Shown in pieces: positions 1 through 8,463 of a stretch of 64,000 bases of DNA. This DNA comes from Luteolibacter ambystomatis (GTDB lineage Bacteria > Verrucomicrobiota > Verrucomicrobiia > Verrucomicrobiales > Akkermansiaceae): NCBI RefSeq assembly GCF_018137965.1, contig NZ_CP073100.1, forward strand, positions 3,545,754 through 3,609,753, given 5' to 3'. Numbering within the stretch: position 1 is the first letter of the stretch; each line of letters opens with the position of its first letter. The position numbers and the translations under genes were made by a program. The notes beneath the pieces were generated by a model that did no database searches, was not told where the DNA came from, and saw only the letters and a list, made by a program, of their open reading frames with translations.

Positions 1-264
1 TGGCTCGCCCTTTCCGAACTGATGCCGACCCGCATCCGCTCCAATGGCATGTCGATCGCCCTGCTGGTGAACCAGGCGGTTTCCACCACCATCGCAGCGG
101 TGTTCCTGCCAATGGTCGGCAAGCATGGCTATGGCACGCTCTTCTACTGCTTCGCTGGCTTCACGGTCGTCTATTTCATCGCCGCCGCATTCTTCCTCCC
201 GGAAACCAAGGGCAAGACCTTGGAAGAGATCGAGGAGCACTTCGAAGGCAAGAAGAAGGCCTGA
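1..264 (+). CDS. Sugar porter (MFS) transporter, C-terminal end, partial
   Basis: This is the last 87 codons of a gene that starts before the window; the frame is open from base 1. The residues around ELMPTRIRS and the tail PETKGKTLEEIEEHF match the conserved loop and C-terminal signature of the sugar porter branch of the major facilitator superfamily. Two hydrophobic stretches between them are the last transmembrane helices. Members of the family import hexoses or pentoses by proton symport or facilitated diffusion. The substrate cannot be read from this end. A strong hairpin terminator follows about 40 bases after the stop. Confidence 0.85.
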   Translation, partial: WLALSELMPTRIRSNGMSIALLVNQAVSTTIAAVFLPMVGKHGYGTLFYCFAGFTVVYFIAAAFFLPETKGKTLEEIEEHFEGKKKA

Positions 265-305
265 TCCTCCATACTCATCGGGAATTCCGATTCCCCATAA
301 CTCTC

Positions 306-337
306 AACGCGGGATGGTTCGCCATCCCGCGTTTTTT
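306..337 (+). terminator. Rho-independent terminator after the sugar porter
   Basis: A 12-bp perfect stem (306-317 with 322-333) closes a TTCG tetraloop and runs into a T tract. It separates the transporter from the downstream thioredoxin gene. Confidence 0.85.
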
Positions 338-449
338 CGTGTGTGGCTCCATTTCTGTACAAGCCGGTTGTACATGAATTGCCGGATTCCATCCTCGATT
401 CACCGGAGCGCAGCCTTAGCGTGGCGGGTCAAAAGTTTCATCTGTTGCC

Positions 450-1616
450 ATGAAAAGACTCCTGCTTCTCGCCGCCCTCGGGCTGGCACCGCTGGCCCAC
501 GCGCAGCGTTCCACGATGACCGAGATCACCTCGGTGCCCACTTCCGAATCCGCGAAGGCCGGCCTTGAGGAGATCAACAAGCACCACCTCCTGCTCGGTC
601 CGCAGCCGAAGGAATACTTCGAGGGCAAGACCAAGACCGAGCTCGCCAAGATCCGCGCGCAGGAGGAACTGGCCGTGCGCGATGCCTCGGTGAAATTCTA
701 CGAGGAGAACCCGAAGGACCCGCTCCGCTGGGAAGCCGTGCTGCATCTCATCATGATCCAGCCGGACTTCATCAAGGACATCAAACCCGGCTTTGAGGAC
801 GCCAAGCCCGGCGACTACAAGGACTATCTCATCATCGATGCAGAAGCGAAGGCCGTGTGGGAAAAGAAGCTCGCCGTTTACGAAGCCTCCCTGCGCTCCG
901 CCACCGATGTGCCATGGGAAGTCCAGGAGAAGCTGGCCTCGCTCGATCTCTCCAAGAAGATAATGGCCGCACGCAAGGACGGCAGTTTCAACGACGCCAT
1001 GATGCAGACGGCTGCGGATGATTTCGCAAAGCGCTTCCCGAAGGGCAAGGCCGCCCTCGGATTCTACATGCAGGCATTCCAGAAGAGCGGCAAGAAAGGC
1101 ACACCGGAGGCCAAGAGCTTCTGGGAGCCGCTCGCCAACAGCCCCAGCGAAGTCGTCAAGACGCGCGCCGAAGCCGAACTCCGCGTGGCCGCCGTGCAGA
1201 GCCAGCCGATGGAGCTGAAGTTCACCGCCGTGGACGGCCGCGAGGTCGATCTGGCCAAGCTCCGTGGCAAGGTCGTGCTGGTGGACTTCTGGGCCACCTG
1301 GTGCGGTCCGTGCATCGCCGAACTGCCGAACGTGAAGAAGGCCTACGACACCTATCACGACAAGGGCTTCGAGGTTATCGGCATCTCCCTCGACAAGGCG
1401 GATGACAAGCAGAAGCTCATCGACTTCACCAAGGCGAAGAACATGCCATGGCCGCAGTACTTCGATGGCAAGCACTGGGAGAACGAAATCGCCCGCAAGT
1501 ACGCCATCTCTGGTATTCCCGCCATGTTCCTGCTCGACCAGAACGGTGTGGTCATCAGCACCAACGCCCGCGGCGAAAAGCTGGAGCCGGAGATCAAGCG
1601 GCTGCTGAAGCTCTGA
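450..1616 (+). CDS. Exported TlpA-like thiol:disulfide oxidoreductase
   Basis: A 388-residue protein that begins with a signal peptide (MKRLLLLAALGLAPLAHA) ending near residue 18, so it probably acts outside the cytoplasm. Residues 20-250 are a charged, mostly helical region I do not recognise. The last 135 residues are a TlpA/ResA-type thioredoxin fold with an intact WCGPC redox site at 284-288 and the cis-proline motif SGIPAMF near residue 355. Such proteins reduce or isomerise disulfides in exported proteins or in cytochrome c maturation. The gene is monocistronic, between two terminators. The target is unknown. Confidence 0.85.
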   Translation: MKRLLLLAALGLAPLAHAQRSTMTEITSVPTSESAKAGLEEINKHHLLLGPQPKEYFEGKTKTELAKIRAQEELAVRDASVKFYEENPKDPLRWEAVLHLIMIQPDFIKDIKPGFEDAKPGDYKDYLIIDAEAKAVWEKKLAVYEASLRSATDVPWEVQEKLASLDLSKKIMAARKDGSFNDAMMQTAADDFAKRFPKGKAALGFYMQAFQKSGKKGTPEAKSFWEPLANSPSEVVKTRAEAELRVAAVQSQPMELKFTAVDGREVDLAKLRGKVVLVDFWATWCGPCIAELPNVKKAYDTYHDKGFEVIGISLDKADDKQKLIDFTKAKNMPWPQYFDGKHWENEIARKYAISGIPAMFLLDQNGVVISTNARGEKLEPEIKRLLKL

Positions 1617-1648
1617 GCCCCGCCCCTCCCCTCTCAAACCCAAAACAC

Positions 1649-1679
1649 AAAAAGGCCCGGCGCAAGCCGGGCCTTTTTC
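1649..1679 (+). terminator. Rho-independent terminator
   Basis: A GC-rich stem (AGGCCCGG / CCGGGCCT around a GCAA-type loop), flanked by A and T runs, follows the TlpA-like gene. The A run on the other side makes it usable also by the convergent EF-hand gene. Confidence 0.85.
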
Positions 1680-1718
1680 ATGGTAGGTTTGGAAAAGGGT
1701 CAGCGGAGGATCCGCGGA

Positions 1719-2051
1719 TCACTTCTTCTCCTCTTTCTTTTCTTCCTTCTTCTCGCGCTTTCCGCCTTCCTTGTGATCGTCCTTGATGGCGGCGATCTCA
1801 TCCTTGGAGAGAGCGCCATCCTTGTTGGTGTCGTACTTCTCCAGGAGGTGGTTGCGGCGCTTTTCCGGCATGCCGGCGAGTTCGTCCTTGGAAAGCTCGC
1901 CATCCTTGTTGGTGTCGAACTTCTCAAGCAGGCCGGCGGAGCCGCCCTTGCCATGTTCCTTTTCCTTCTTCTCCTCACCTTCGGCACGGGCGGCCTGGCT
2001 TCCGAGGACGAGGGCGGCGGCAGCCGCGCACAGAATCGATTGGTATTTCAT
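1719..2051 (-). CDS. Exported EF-hand calcium-binding protein
   Basis: A 110-residue protein when started at the ATG at 2051, which is followed directly by a signal peptide (hydrophobic to about residue 23). The frame is open further upstream, but that part looks non-coding. Two canonical EF-hand loops of the form DTNKDGxLSKDE lie at residues 46-57 and 74-85. The C-terminus is an almost pure Lys/Glu tail. Short secreted EF-hand proteins of this kind are common in Planctomycetes-Verrucomicrobia, and their role is mostly unknown. It is convergent with the upstream TlpA-like gene. Confidence 0.8.
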   Translation of the reverse strand: MKYQSILCAAAAALVLGSQAARAEGEEKKEKEHGKGGSAGLLEKFDTNKDGELSKDELAGMPEKRRNHLLEKYDTNKDGALSKDEIAAIKDDHKEGGKREKKEEKKEEKK

Positions 2052-2236
2052 GGTTTGCTGAGGGGTTGGATGTGAACACCCCATGCAACATATAACCCCG
2101 GCTCCCGCGAAAGTCGCGCCGGATTGAAATTTCCTCCTTCCGGAAGCTCTTTCCACCCGCCTTCCCGACGATCGGAAAAGCAAACAGCCCACCGATGAAG
2201 GGCGGGTCGCTCGACCAACCCCGCCTGACCCGACAC

Positions 2237-3229
2237 CTATTTTCCGGGAGAGGTTTCCACCTTCGTTGGCACGGGAACAGCCTCGACCTTCGCAGGAATC
2301 ACCCAGGCATCGCGCCACTCCGCAGGCTTCTCTTCCTTCCATCCCTTCGCCAGCAGCCGCTTCCGGAGATCGGAGAAATGATCGCTGCCATAAAACAGGG
2401 CGAGATTCCGTTTGCCCGCCGCGAGTTGCTGGTCCAGCACCTCGATAGCCCGGGTGTTCCGGGCCATAACGACGATCTCGTTGAACAGCTTGTCCTCCGA
2501 ACCTCCCTCCGGAGACTCCAGCTTCGCCAGCATCGGGGCCATCATGCGCTGCAGCGCCTTCGGATCGTCCTTGGGAATGAGGGTCTTGAGCATGGGCAGC
2601 ATGGCGACGATTTGTTCGAGATTGATCCCGGAGCCCTTCAGCTTCCCTTCCAGCAAATCATCCAGCGTCCGACCACGGGCTTTCAAAAGAGCCTCCAGTT
2701 CCTTCTCCCCCATGTCCGCATGGACGAAGTTCGAACGACGATAATCGATGGTTTCGATTTGCAAGGACAGCCCCAGGAGGTCGTGGGCCAACACGCGGTA
2801 GAGCTTCGACATCTGGCTCTCCTTCAGCGTAGCGCCCGCTCTACCGGGTTCCATACGTCGCAATTCCGCCACCTTGTCCGGATCCGCCACCAGTTCGAAG
2901 AGCACCGCGTCGAACCCTTCGAAATGTCGGTTGAGTCCCTCATAGTATTCCTTGTCCGCGATATGCACGGCACCGGTGAGCTCCAGTCTCCGCCCATCGC
3001 CATCGATGAAGTGATAGCACGGAATCTGCACCACGCTGCGCTCCGGCCCCGGAATGTACCGGACACCCTCGTTCTCTATCCGGACACGGGCATCCGGAGC
3101 GCTGGAGATCCCGGAAAGGAGTTCTTCCATTCCCGCTTGGGCACCCTCGCGGGCAATAGACGGCCCCACCAACAGCGCCGTACACACAACGAACGGAACG
3201 GCCAACCAGACGACGAATTTCTTATTCAC
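2237..3229 (-). CDS. TraB/GumN-like family protein
   Basis: About 330 residues. I place the start at the GTG at 3229, directly before a hydrophobic N-terminal segment (FVVWLAVPFVVCTALLVG) that would act as signal or anchor; an ATG at 3274 is the alternative. Two GxxH-like motifs, GAVHIADKEYY and YGSDHFSDL, together with FELVADP, are the hallmarks of the TraB/PrgY/GumN superfamily, proposed to be metal-dependent hydrolases or erythromycin-esterase relatives. The biological role is unknown. It lies just downstream of transketolase on the same strand, with a hairpin between them. Confidence 0.7.
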   Translation of the reverse strand: MNKKFVVWLAVPFVVCTALLVGPSIAREGAQAGMEELLSGISSAPDARVRIENEGVRYIPGPERSVVQIPCYHFIDGDGRRLELTGAVHIADKEYYEGLNRHFEGFDAVLFELVADPDKVAELRRMEPGRAGATLKESQMSKLYRVLAHDLLGLSLQIETIDYRRSNFVHADMGEKELEALLKARGRTLDDLLEGKLKGSGINLEQIVAMLPMLKTLIPKDDPKALQRMMAPMLAKLESPEGGSEDKLFNEIVVMARNTRAIEVLDQQLAAGKRNLALFYGSDHFSDLRKRLLAKGWKEEKPAEWRDAWVIPAKVEAVPVPTKVETSPGK

Positions 3230-3327
3230 GAGGATGGAATGTTCCCAAACCGCGGGAACCGGACAAAAATCCATTGCGCCTGTCCCCACGGCCATCTCGC
3301 CGAAAGCGCCGCCCCCTGCAAAGCGAA

Positions 3328-3354
3328 CGGCCCGCCGGTGAGGGCGGGCCGCGC
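3328..3354 (-). terminator. Possible terminator after transketolase
   Basis: GGCCCGCC / GGCGGGCC form an 8-bp GC stem just after the transketolase stop on the minus strand. The following bases are only moderately T-rich, so this is a weak call. Confidence 0.4.
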
Positions 3355-3383
3355 TTGAAACCAAGGGCTGTCTGACCGGACGA

Positions 3384-5360
3384 TTACTTCGCCGCGGCGA
3401 CCACGGATTCGGTGGTGATGCCGAGCTCCTTGAAGACGGTGTTGCCCGGAGCGCTGATGCCGAAGCGGTCGATGCCGACCACCTTGCCTTCGGTGCCCAC
3501 GTACTTCCACCACAGACCGGAAACGCCGGCCTCGATGGCCACGCGCTTGGTCACGGCCTTCGGCAGCACGCTCTCGCGGTACTCCGCGCTCTGGCGGTCG
3601 AAGCGCTCGAAGCAGGGCAGCGAAACGACGCGGACGCCATCACCCAGCTCCGTAGCGGCGGCCACGGCGTATTGCAGCTCGGAACCGGTGGCGAGGAGGA
3701 TGGTGGTCAGCGCGCCGGATTCCTTCTTCGCGATGTAGCCACCGCGGATCACGCCGTCACGACGCTCTTCCACGGACAGTTCGTTCATGAGCGGGATGGC
3801 CTGGCGGGTCAGGATCAGGGCGGTCGGGCCGTCCGTGCGGTTCATCGCGGAGATGAAGGCACCGGCGGTTTCCTCGGCGTCACCCGGGCGGATGACATCG
3901 AGCCCCGGGATCACGCGCAGGCCGCTGACGGTTTCCACCGGTTGGTGGGTCGGGCCGTCCTCACCGACGCCGACGGAGTCGTGGGTGAAGATGTAGGTGA
4001 CGGGCAGCTTCGAAAGCGCGGCGAGGCGGATCGACGGGCGCAGGTAGTCGGCGAAGACCAGGAAGGTCGCGCCGCTGGAGCGGAAGATGCCGTCGTAGGC
4101 AATGCCGTTGCAGATCGCGCCCATCGCATGCTCGCGGATGCCGAACCAGATGTTGCGGCCGAGCGGGTTGGTGGCGGAGAAGTCACCGCCGTCCTTGATG
4201 TAGTTCTTGGTGGAGCCGTAGAGGTCGGCGCTGCCGGTGATGAAGTTCGGCACGGCCTTGGCCACCGCGTTGATCACGTTGGCACCAGCGGAGCGGGTGG
4301 CGTCCTTGTAGTCGGCCGGGAATGCCGGGATCCGGGCGGAAAGATCGGACGGCACGGCGTGGGACACGCTCTCGGTCAGCTCGGTGGCGAGCGCCGGATT
4401 CGCGGCGGCCCAGGCATTGTAGTTGGCTTCCCAGGCGGCGTAGGCCTTCTTGGACTCTTCCTTCTTGGCGGCGAAGAACGCGCGGACTTCCGCGGAGACG
4501 AAGAAGTGCTCGTCGGCAGGCAGGCCGAGATTCTTGCGGGCCTCGTCCACGAACTTGGCGCCACCTTCACCGTGGGCCTTGGCGGTACCGGCCACTTCCG
4601 GGATGCCCTTGCCGATGATGGTCTTGGCGATGATCACCTTCGGGCGGCCGTTGTCGTCGGACTTGGCCTTGGAGAATGCGGTGGAAAGCGCGGCCAGATC
4701 GTGGCCGTCCACGGTCACGGCGTCCCAGCCCTGGGACTTGAAGTACTGCTCGGCGTCCTCGCCCTGGGTCACGTCCGCCATCGCGTCGAGGGTGACGTCG
4801 TTGGAGTCATAGATGAGCACCAGGTTGTCGAGGCCCACGTGGGCGGCGAACGCGATCGCTTCCTTGGCGACACCTTCCTGGAGGCAGCCATCACCGTGCA
4901 GGGCGAAGACGTGCTGGTCGAAGATGACGTGGTCGGCGGTGTTGAACTTGGCGGCGGCGCGCTTGCCGGAAAGGGCGAAGCCCACGGCGTTTGCGATGCC
5001 CTGGCCGAGCGGGCCGGTGGTGGCTTCCACGCCCACGGTCTCGAAGGACTCCGGATGGCCCGGGGTATGGGAATGAAGCTGGCGGAAGTTCTTCAGCTCG
5101 CCGATCGGGAGATCGTAGCCGGAAATGTTCAGCCAGGAGTAGAGGAACATCGAGCCGTGGCCGGCGGAGAGGATGAAGCGGTCGCGGTTCAGCCACTTCG
5201 GCACGTCCGGATTGTAACGCAGCGTTTCCGAATACAGCACCGCACCGATCTCGGCGCAGCCGAGCGGGAGGCCGAGGTGGCCGGAGGAGCAGGCGTGGAC
5301 GGCATCCATGGCGAGGCCACGGGCTTGGTTGGCGGCTGCGGAGAGCAGGGTCGTGTTCAT
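3384..5360 (-). CDS. tkt: Transketolase
   Basis: A 658-residue protein from the ATG at 5360, matching the usual transketolase length; a 26-codon upstream extension is open but not protein-like. It transfers two-carbon ketol units in the non-oxidative pentose phosphate pathway using thiamine diphosphate. Visible family features are [11 protein letters not shown], the TPP-binding GDG segment (HGDGCLQEG followed by IYDSNDVT), the pyrimidine-domain FGIREHAMG motif with its catalytic Glu, and [17 protein letters not shown]. All three domains are present and intact. It is a single gene in the cytoplasm, and no regulatory element stands out. Confidence 0.95.
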   Translation of the reverse strand: MNTTLLSAAANQARGLAMDAVHACSSGHLGLPLGCAEIGAVLYSETLRYNPDVPKWLNRDRFILSAGHGSMFLYSWLNISGYDLPIGELKNFRQLHSHTPGHPESFETVGVEATTGPLGQGIANAVGFALSGKRAAAKFNTADHVIFDQHVFALHGDGCLQEGVAKEAIAFAAHVGLDNLVLIYDSNDVTLDAMADVTQGEDAEQYFKSQGWDAVTVDGHDLAALSTAFSKAKSDDNGRPKVIIAKTIIGKGIPEVAGTAKAHGEGGAKFVDEARKNLGLPADEHFFVSAEVRAFFAAKKEESKKAYAAWEANYNAWAAANPALATELTESVSHAVPSDLSARIPAFPADYKDATRSAGANVINAVAKAVPNFITGSADLYGSTKNYIKDGGDFSATNPLGRNIWFGIREHAMGAICNGIAYDGIFRSSGATFLVFADYLRPSIRLAALSKLPVTYIFTHDSVGVGEDGPTHQPVETVSGLRVIPGLDVIRPGDAEETAGAFISAMNRTDGPTALILTRQAIPLMNELSVEERRDGVIRGGYIAKKESGALTTILLATGSELQYAVAAATELGDGVRVVSLPCFERFDRQSAEYRESVLPKAVTKRVAIEAGVSGLWWKYVGTEGKVVGIDRFGISAPGNTVFKELGITTESVVAAAK

Positions 5361-5542
5361 GCGGAATGAGGGAGTAGGAAGGGCGGACACCGTAGGGGCC
5401 GGAAACCGGATGACAAGCGGCTTTGAAATGGGGTGCATGAATTGGCGTCAACTGAGAGCTGGAAAAAATGACGGGATCGTGACATTTTCCTCTTGCCGGA
5501 AGCGCCGCGGTCGTGTTTTTTGCCGCCCGCACCGCGACCAAC

Positions 5543-5617
5543 GACCCGTTCGTCTATCGGTTAGGACTCTAGATTTTCATTCTAGCAAGAAGGGTTCGAC
5601 TCCCTTACGGGTCGCCA
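5543..5617 (+). tRNA. tRNA-Glu (TTC), copy 1
   Basis: A 75-base cloverleaf. The acceptor stem is GACCCGT/ACGGGTC, the anticodon stem CTAGA/TCTAG closes a 7-base loop with anticodon TTC, the T arm is AAGGG TTCGACT CCCTT, and CCA is encoded. It is identical to the copy at 5761. Confidence 0.95.
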
Positions 5618-5630
5618 TCTCGGCATAAGG

Positions 5631-5666
5631 AAAAGCCACCGGAATCCGGTGGCTTTCTTGTTTTCC
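5631..5666 (+). terminator. Terminator after tRNA-Glu copy 1
   Basis: The stem AAAGCCACCGG/CCGGTGGCTTT with a short loop is followed by TCTTGTTTT. Confidence 0.75.
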
Positions 5667-5760
5667 GGGCGCTGATGGGGATCTCTCGAAAAATCCCGAT
5701 CATTCGTCTTGCATCGCCGGTCCCGCCCGTGCTTTTTTCCCGCCCCGCACCGCGAACAAT

Positions 5761-5835
5761 GACCCGTTCGTCTATCGGTTAGGACTCTAGATTTTCATTC
5801 TAGCAAGAAGGGTTCGACTCCCTTACGGGTCGCCA
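5761..5835 (+). tRNA. tRNA-Glu (TTC), copy 2
   Basis: A 75-base gene identical in sequence to the copy at 5543, with encoded CCA. The flanks (GCACCGCGA just upstream, the GCCACCGG hairpin just downstream) are also similar, so the two copies arose by a tandem duplication of about 218 bp. Confidence 0.95.
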
Positions 5836-5846
5836 TCCCGGCACAG

Positions 5847-5880
5847 AAAAGCCACCGGACTCCGGTGGCTTTCTTAGTTT
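5847..5880 (+). terminator. Terminator after tRNA-Glu copy 2
   Basis: The stem AAAAGCCACCGG/CCGGTGGCTTT is followed by CTTAGTTT. It is a diverged copy of the hairpin at 5631. Confidence 0.7.
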
Positions 5881-5966
5881 TGGGTGTGCCCCTCGGACTC
5901 AGACTCAAATCGGTCGATTCTAAACGGATTCCCTGACTTTCAAAGGGACAAATGTGTCTCATCTCT

Positions 5967-6021
5967 TATTGAGAATAAATCTCACTTGCAGACAATTCGA
6001 TATTGAGACGCATTCTCATTT
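5967..6021 (+). promoter_or_regulatory. Two Fur-box-like palindromes before the first TonB receptor
   Basis: TGAGAAT-A-AATCTCA (5970-5984) and TGAGACG-C-ATTCTCA (6004-6018) fit the 7-1-7 Fur layout (TGAxAAT-N-ATTxTCA). They lie 79 and 45 bases before the receptor start. Iron-dependent repression of the downstream receptor is inferred from the match and from the gene content. Confidence 0.65.
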
Positions 6022-6048
6022 CGACGCTAGTCAGCGTCGTCCGCACAC

Positions 6049-8277
6049 ATGAAACCGAAGCACGCCCTGCTCAAGACCGCCGTCTCCACCCGCGAGATGG
6101 TTGCCATGACCGCCCTGCTGACGGCCGGCTACGCCGCAGCCGAAGCCTCCCCCGCCAAGCCGAAAGAAGATCCCAAGAAGAAAAAAGACGGCGAAGAATC
6201 CCAACAGAACCTCGGCGACATGCTGGTGGAAGCTGTCCGCCAGTCGCTCTATCGCCCGGAGAACGTCACTTCCCAGAAATACACGGTGCCGCTCCGCGAC
6301 GTGCCGCAGACCGTGACCGTCGTCCCCAAGAAGGTGATCGAAGAGCAGGGTGCCACCACCCTGACCGAAGTTCTCCGCAACGTGCCGGGCATCTCCATCC
6401 AGGCCGGTGAAGGCGGCGGCGCGAGCAGCACCGCCGGTGACATGTTCAACATGCGCGGCTTCAACGCCAGCAACAGCATCTTCGTCGATGGCGTCCGCGA
6501 TGACGGTCTCGTCTCCCGCGACACCTTCAACCTCGAAGCCGTGGAGGCCTTCCTCGGGCCGACCGGTTCGGACGTGGGCCGCGGCACCGCCTCCGGCTAC
6601 ATCAACATGGCGACCAAGTCGCCGAAGCTTGAAAATCTCTACGCCGGCTCCGCCTCCGTTGCCAGCGGCGAGCGCTTCCGCGCCACCGCCGACGTCAACC
6701 AGAACATCGGCACCTCGCTGGGCCTCGGCTCCGATGATTGGCTCAGCCACGCGGCCCTCCGCGTGAACGGCCTCTACCAGACCGGCGGCGTCGCCGGCCG
6801 CGACATCGTCGAGAGAAACACCTACTCGATCGCCCCCTCCCTCGCCTTCGGTCTCGGCACGGACACCCGCCTCATCCTGCAAGCCCAGTATCTGAAGCAG
6901 GACAACATCCCGGACTACGGCGTCCCGGCCCGCAACGGCTACGCCCTTCCGACCGTCGATCCGGAATGGTACTACGGCAGCATCTATGACCGCGACGATG
7001 TCACCCAGAAGAGCTTCACCGCCCGCTTGGAGCATGACTTCAACGAGAACCTCCAGCTCCGCACGCAGGTCCGCTACAGCGAGAACGAGCGCTTCGCCGT
7101 GATCACCAGCCCGGGCTACAACGTGGCCAACAACTGGATCACCCGCAGCCGCCAGGGCAACGAGCGCAACAACGAGATCTTCTCCAGCCAGACCAGCCTC
7201 ACGGCGAAGTTCAACACCGGCCCGCTGGAACACGCGGTCGTCGGCGGCTTCGAATACACTTACGATTCCCAGACAGCCCCCGGCCTCACCGGCCTCGGCA
7301 CCGGCCCGACCGTCCCCTTCCCGTTCGTCCCGAATCCGAACTTCCCGATCACGGGCGCCAACCTGGCCTACACCGGCTTCGGCAGCATCGGCTCCACGGA
7401 CACGTTCGGCCTGTTCCTGTTCGACACCATCAAGTGGGGTGAACACTGGCAGCTCAGCGGCGGTATCCGCGCGGACACCTACGAGACCCGCTTCCACTCC
7501 ACCACCGCCACGACCAACGTCTATGCCATGGCGGATGACACGCTCTTCAGCGGCAAGGTCGCCCTGACCTACAAGCCGGTGAAGGAAGGCAGCATCTATC
7601 TCGGCTACGGCACCACCCAGACGCCTCCGGGAACCGCGAACTTCACCCTGAGCACCTCGCCCACCAACCAGAACAACCCGAATCTGGACCCGCAGGAATC
7701 CCAGAACATCGAACTGGGTGCGAAGTGGGACTTCTTCAAGTCCGCCCTCACCGTGAATGCCGCCGTGTTCCACACCGAGAACACGAATGTCATCTACGTC
7801 AGCGATCCGGGTCCGCCGCAGGTTTTCTCCGTCGATGGCGGACAGGAGATCAACGGTGCCACCTTCGGCGTCGCCGGCAAGATCACCGAGAACTGGAGCA
7901 TCATCGCCAACGCCGCGTTCCTCGATGCCAAGCTCGACCAGCCCGGCAATGCCAACGATGGCAAGGACCTGACCTTGACCCCGGAATTCTCCGGCAGCAT
8001 CTGGACCACCTACAAGCTGCCTTACAACTTCACCATCGCGGCCGGCCCGCGCTACCAGGAGTCCGTCTTCATCAACGCTGGCAACACCATCAAGGTGCCG
8101 AGCTACGCGGTGCTCGATGCGATGGTCCAGTATGACGTCAACGAGAACGTCACGCTGCGCCTGAACGTCTACAACCTCCTTGATCGCGAATACCGCGCGA
8201 GCATCAACAACAACGGCCAGCGCTACAATCCAGGCGCGCCGCTGTCGGCGATGTTTACCACGGAGTTCAAATTCTGA
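6049..8277 (+). CDS. TonB-dependent siderophore receptor (Fiu/catecholate type), copy 1
   Basis: A 742-residue outer-membrane receptor. The N-terminus has a hydrophobic signal segment (MTALLTAGYAAAEA) and a Lys-rich linker. The plug domain starts near residue 75 with [14 protein letters not shown], then [17 protein letters not shown] and FVDGVRDDG. The remaining ~550 residues have the alternating aromatic/polar pattern of a 22-strand barrel and end with a C-terminal Phe (TTEFKF). The family imports ferric siderophores using TonB energy. It is followed by a paralogue with the same opening residues and the same promoter-type palindrome. The ligand is not determined. Confidence 0.9.
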   Translation: MKPKHALLKTAVSTREMVAMTALLTAGYAAAEASPAKPKEDPKKKKDGEESQQNLGDMLVEAVRQSLYRPENVTSQKYTVPLRDVPQTVTVVPKKVIEEQGATTLTEVLRNVPGISIQAGEGGGASSTAGDMFNMRGFNASNSIFVDGVRDDGLVSRDTFNLEAVEAFLGPTGSDVGRGTASGYINMATKSPKLENLYAGSASVASGERFRATADVNQNIGTSLGLGSDDWLSHAALRVNGLYQTGGVAGRDIVERNTYSIAPSLAFGLGTDTRLILQAQYLKQDNIPDYGVPARNGYALPTVDPEWYYGSIYDRDDVTQKSFTARLEHDFNENLQLRTQVRYSENERFAVITSPGYNVANNWITRSRQGNERNNEIFSSQTSLTAKFNTGPLEHAVVGGFEYTYDSQTAPGLTGLGTGPTVPFPFVPNPNFPITGANLAYTGFGSIGSTDTFGLFLFDTIKWGEHWQLSGGIRADTYETRFHSTTATTNVYAMADDTLFSGKVALTYKPVKEGSIYLGYGTTQTPPGTANFTLSTSPTNQNNPNLDPQESQNIELGAKWDFFKSALTVNAAVFHTENTNVIYVSDPGPPQVFSVDGGQEINGATFGVAGKITENWSIIANAAFLDAKLDQPGNANDGKDLTLTPEFSGSIWTTYKLPYNFTIAAGPRYQESVFINAGNTIKVPSYAVLDAMVQYDVNENVTLRLNVYNLLDREYRASINNNGQRYNPGAPLSAMFTTEFKF

Positions 8278-8317
8278 TCCGGCCCCCCGGATCCATCCTG
8301 GACATCGGTTGCCCAAC

Positions 8318-8346
8318 AGCCGCGCCTCTTGCGAGGGGGCGCGGCT
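8318..8346 (+). terminator. Hairpin after TonB receptor 1
   Basis: AGCCGCGCC pairs with GGCGCGGCT around a short loop, 40 bases after the stop. There is no good T tract, so it may be a weak terminator or an RNA-stabilising stem. Confidence 0.45.
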
Positions 8347-8389
8347 ACGGGCTTGGAACGTACATTCCAACAAAAAAGGCTTGCCCCGA

Positions 8390-8410
8390 TATTGAGACTC
8401 ATTCTCATTT
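8390..8410 (+). promoter_or_regulatory. Fur-box-like palindrome before the second TonB receptor
   Basis: TGAGACT-C-ATTCTCA (8393-8407) is nearly identical to the site at 6004-6018. It lies about 57 bases before the second receptor start. Confidence 0.65.
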
Positions 8411-8463
8411 CCAGCCGCTCCACGGTTCGCCGCGGAGTTGCAGCCCGTTCCGCAACCGACACC

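Noticed and set aside
3672..5369. 565-codon plus-strand open frame opposite transketolase
   Set aside because: Transketolase motifs are intact on the minus strand, and the opposite frame is Gly/Val/Asp-rich noise.
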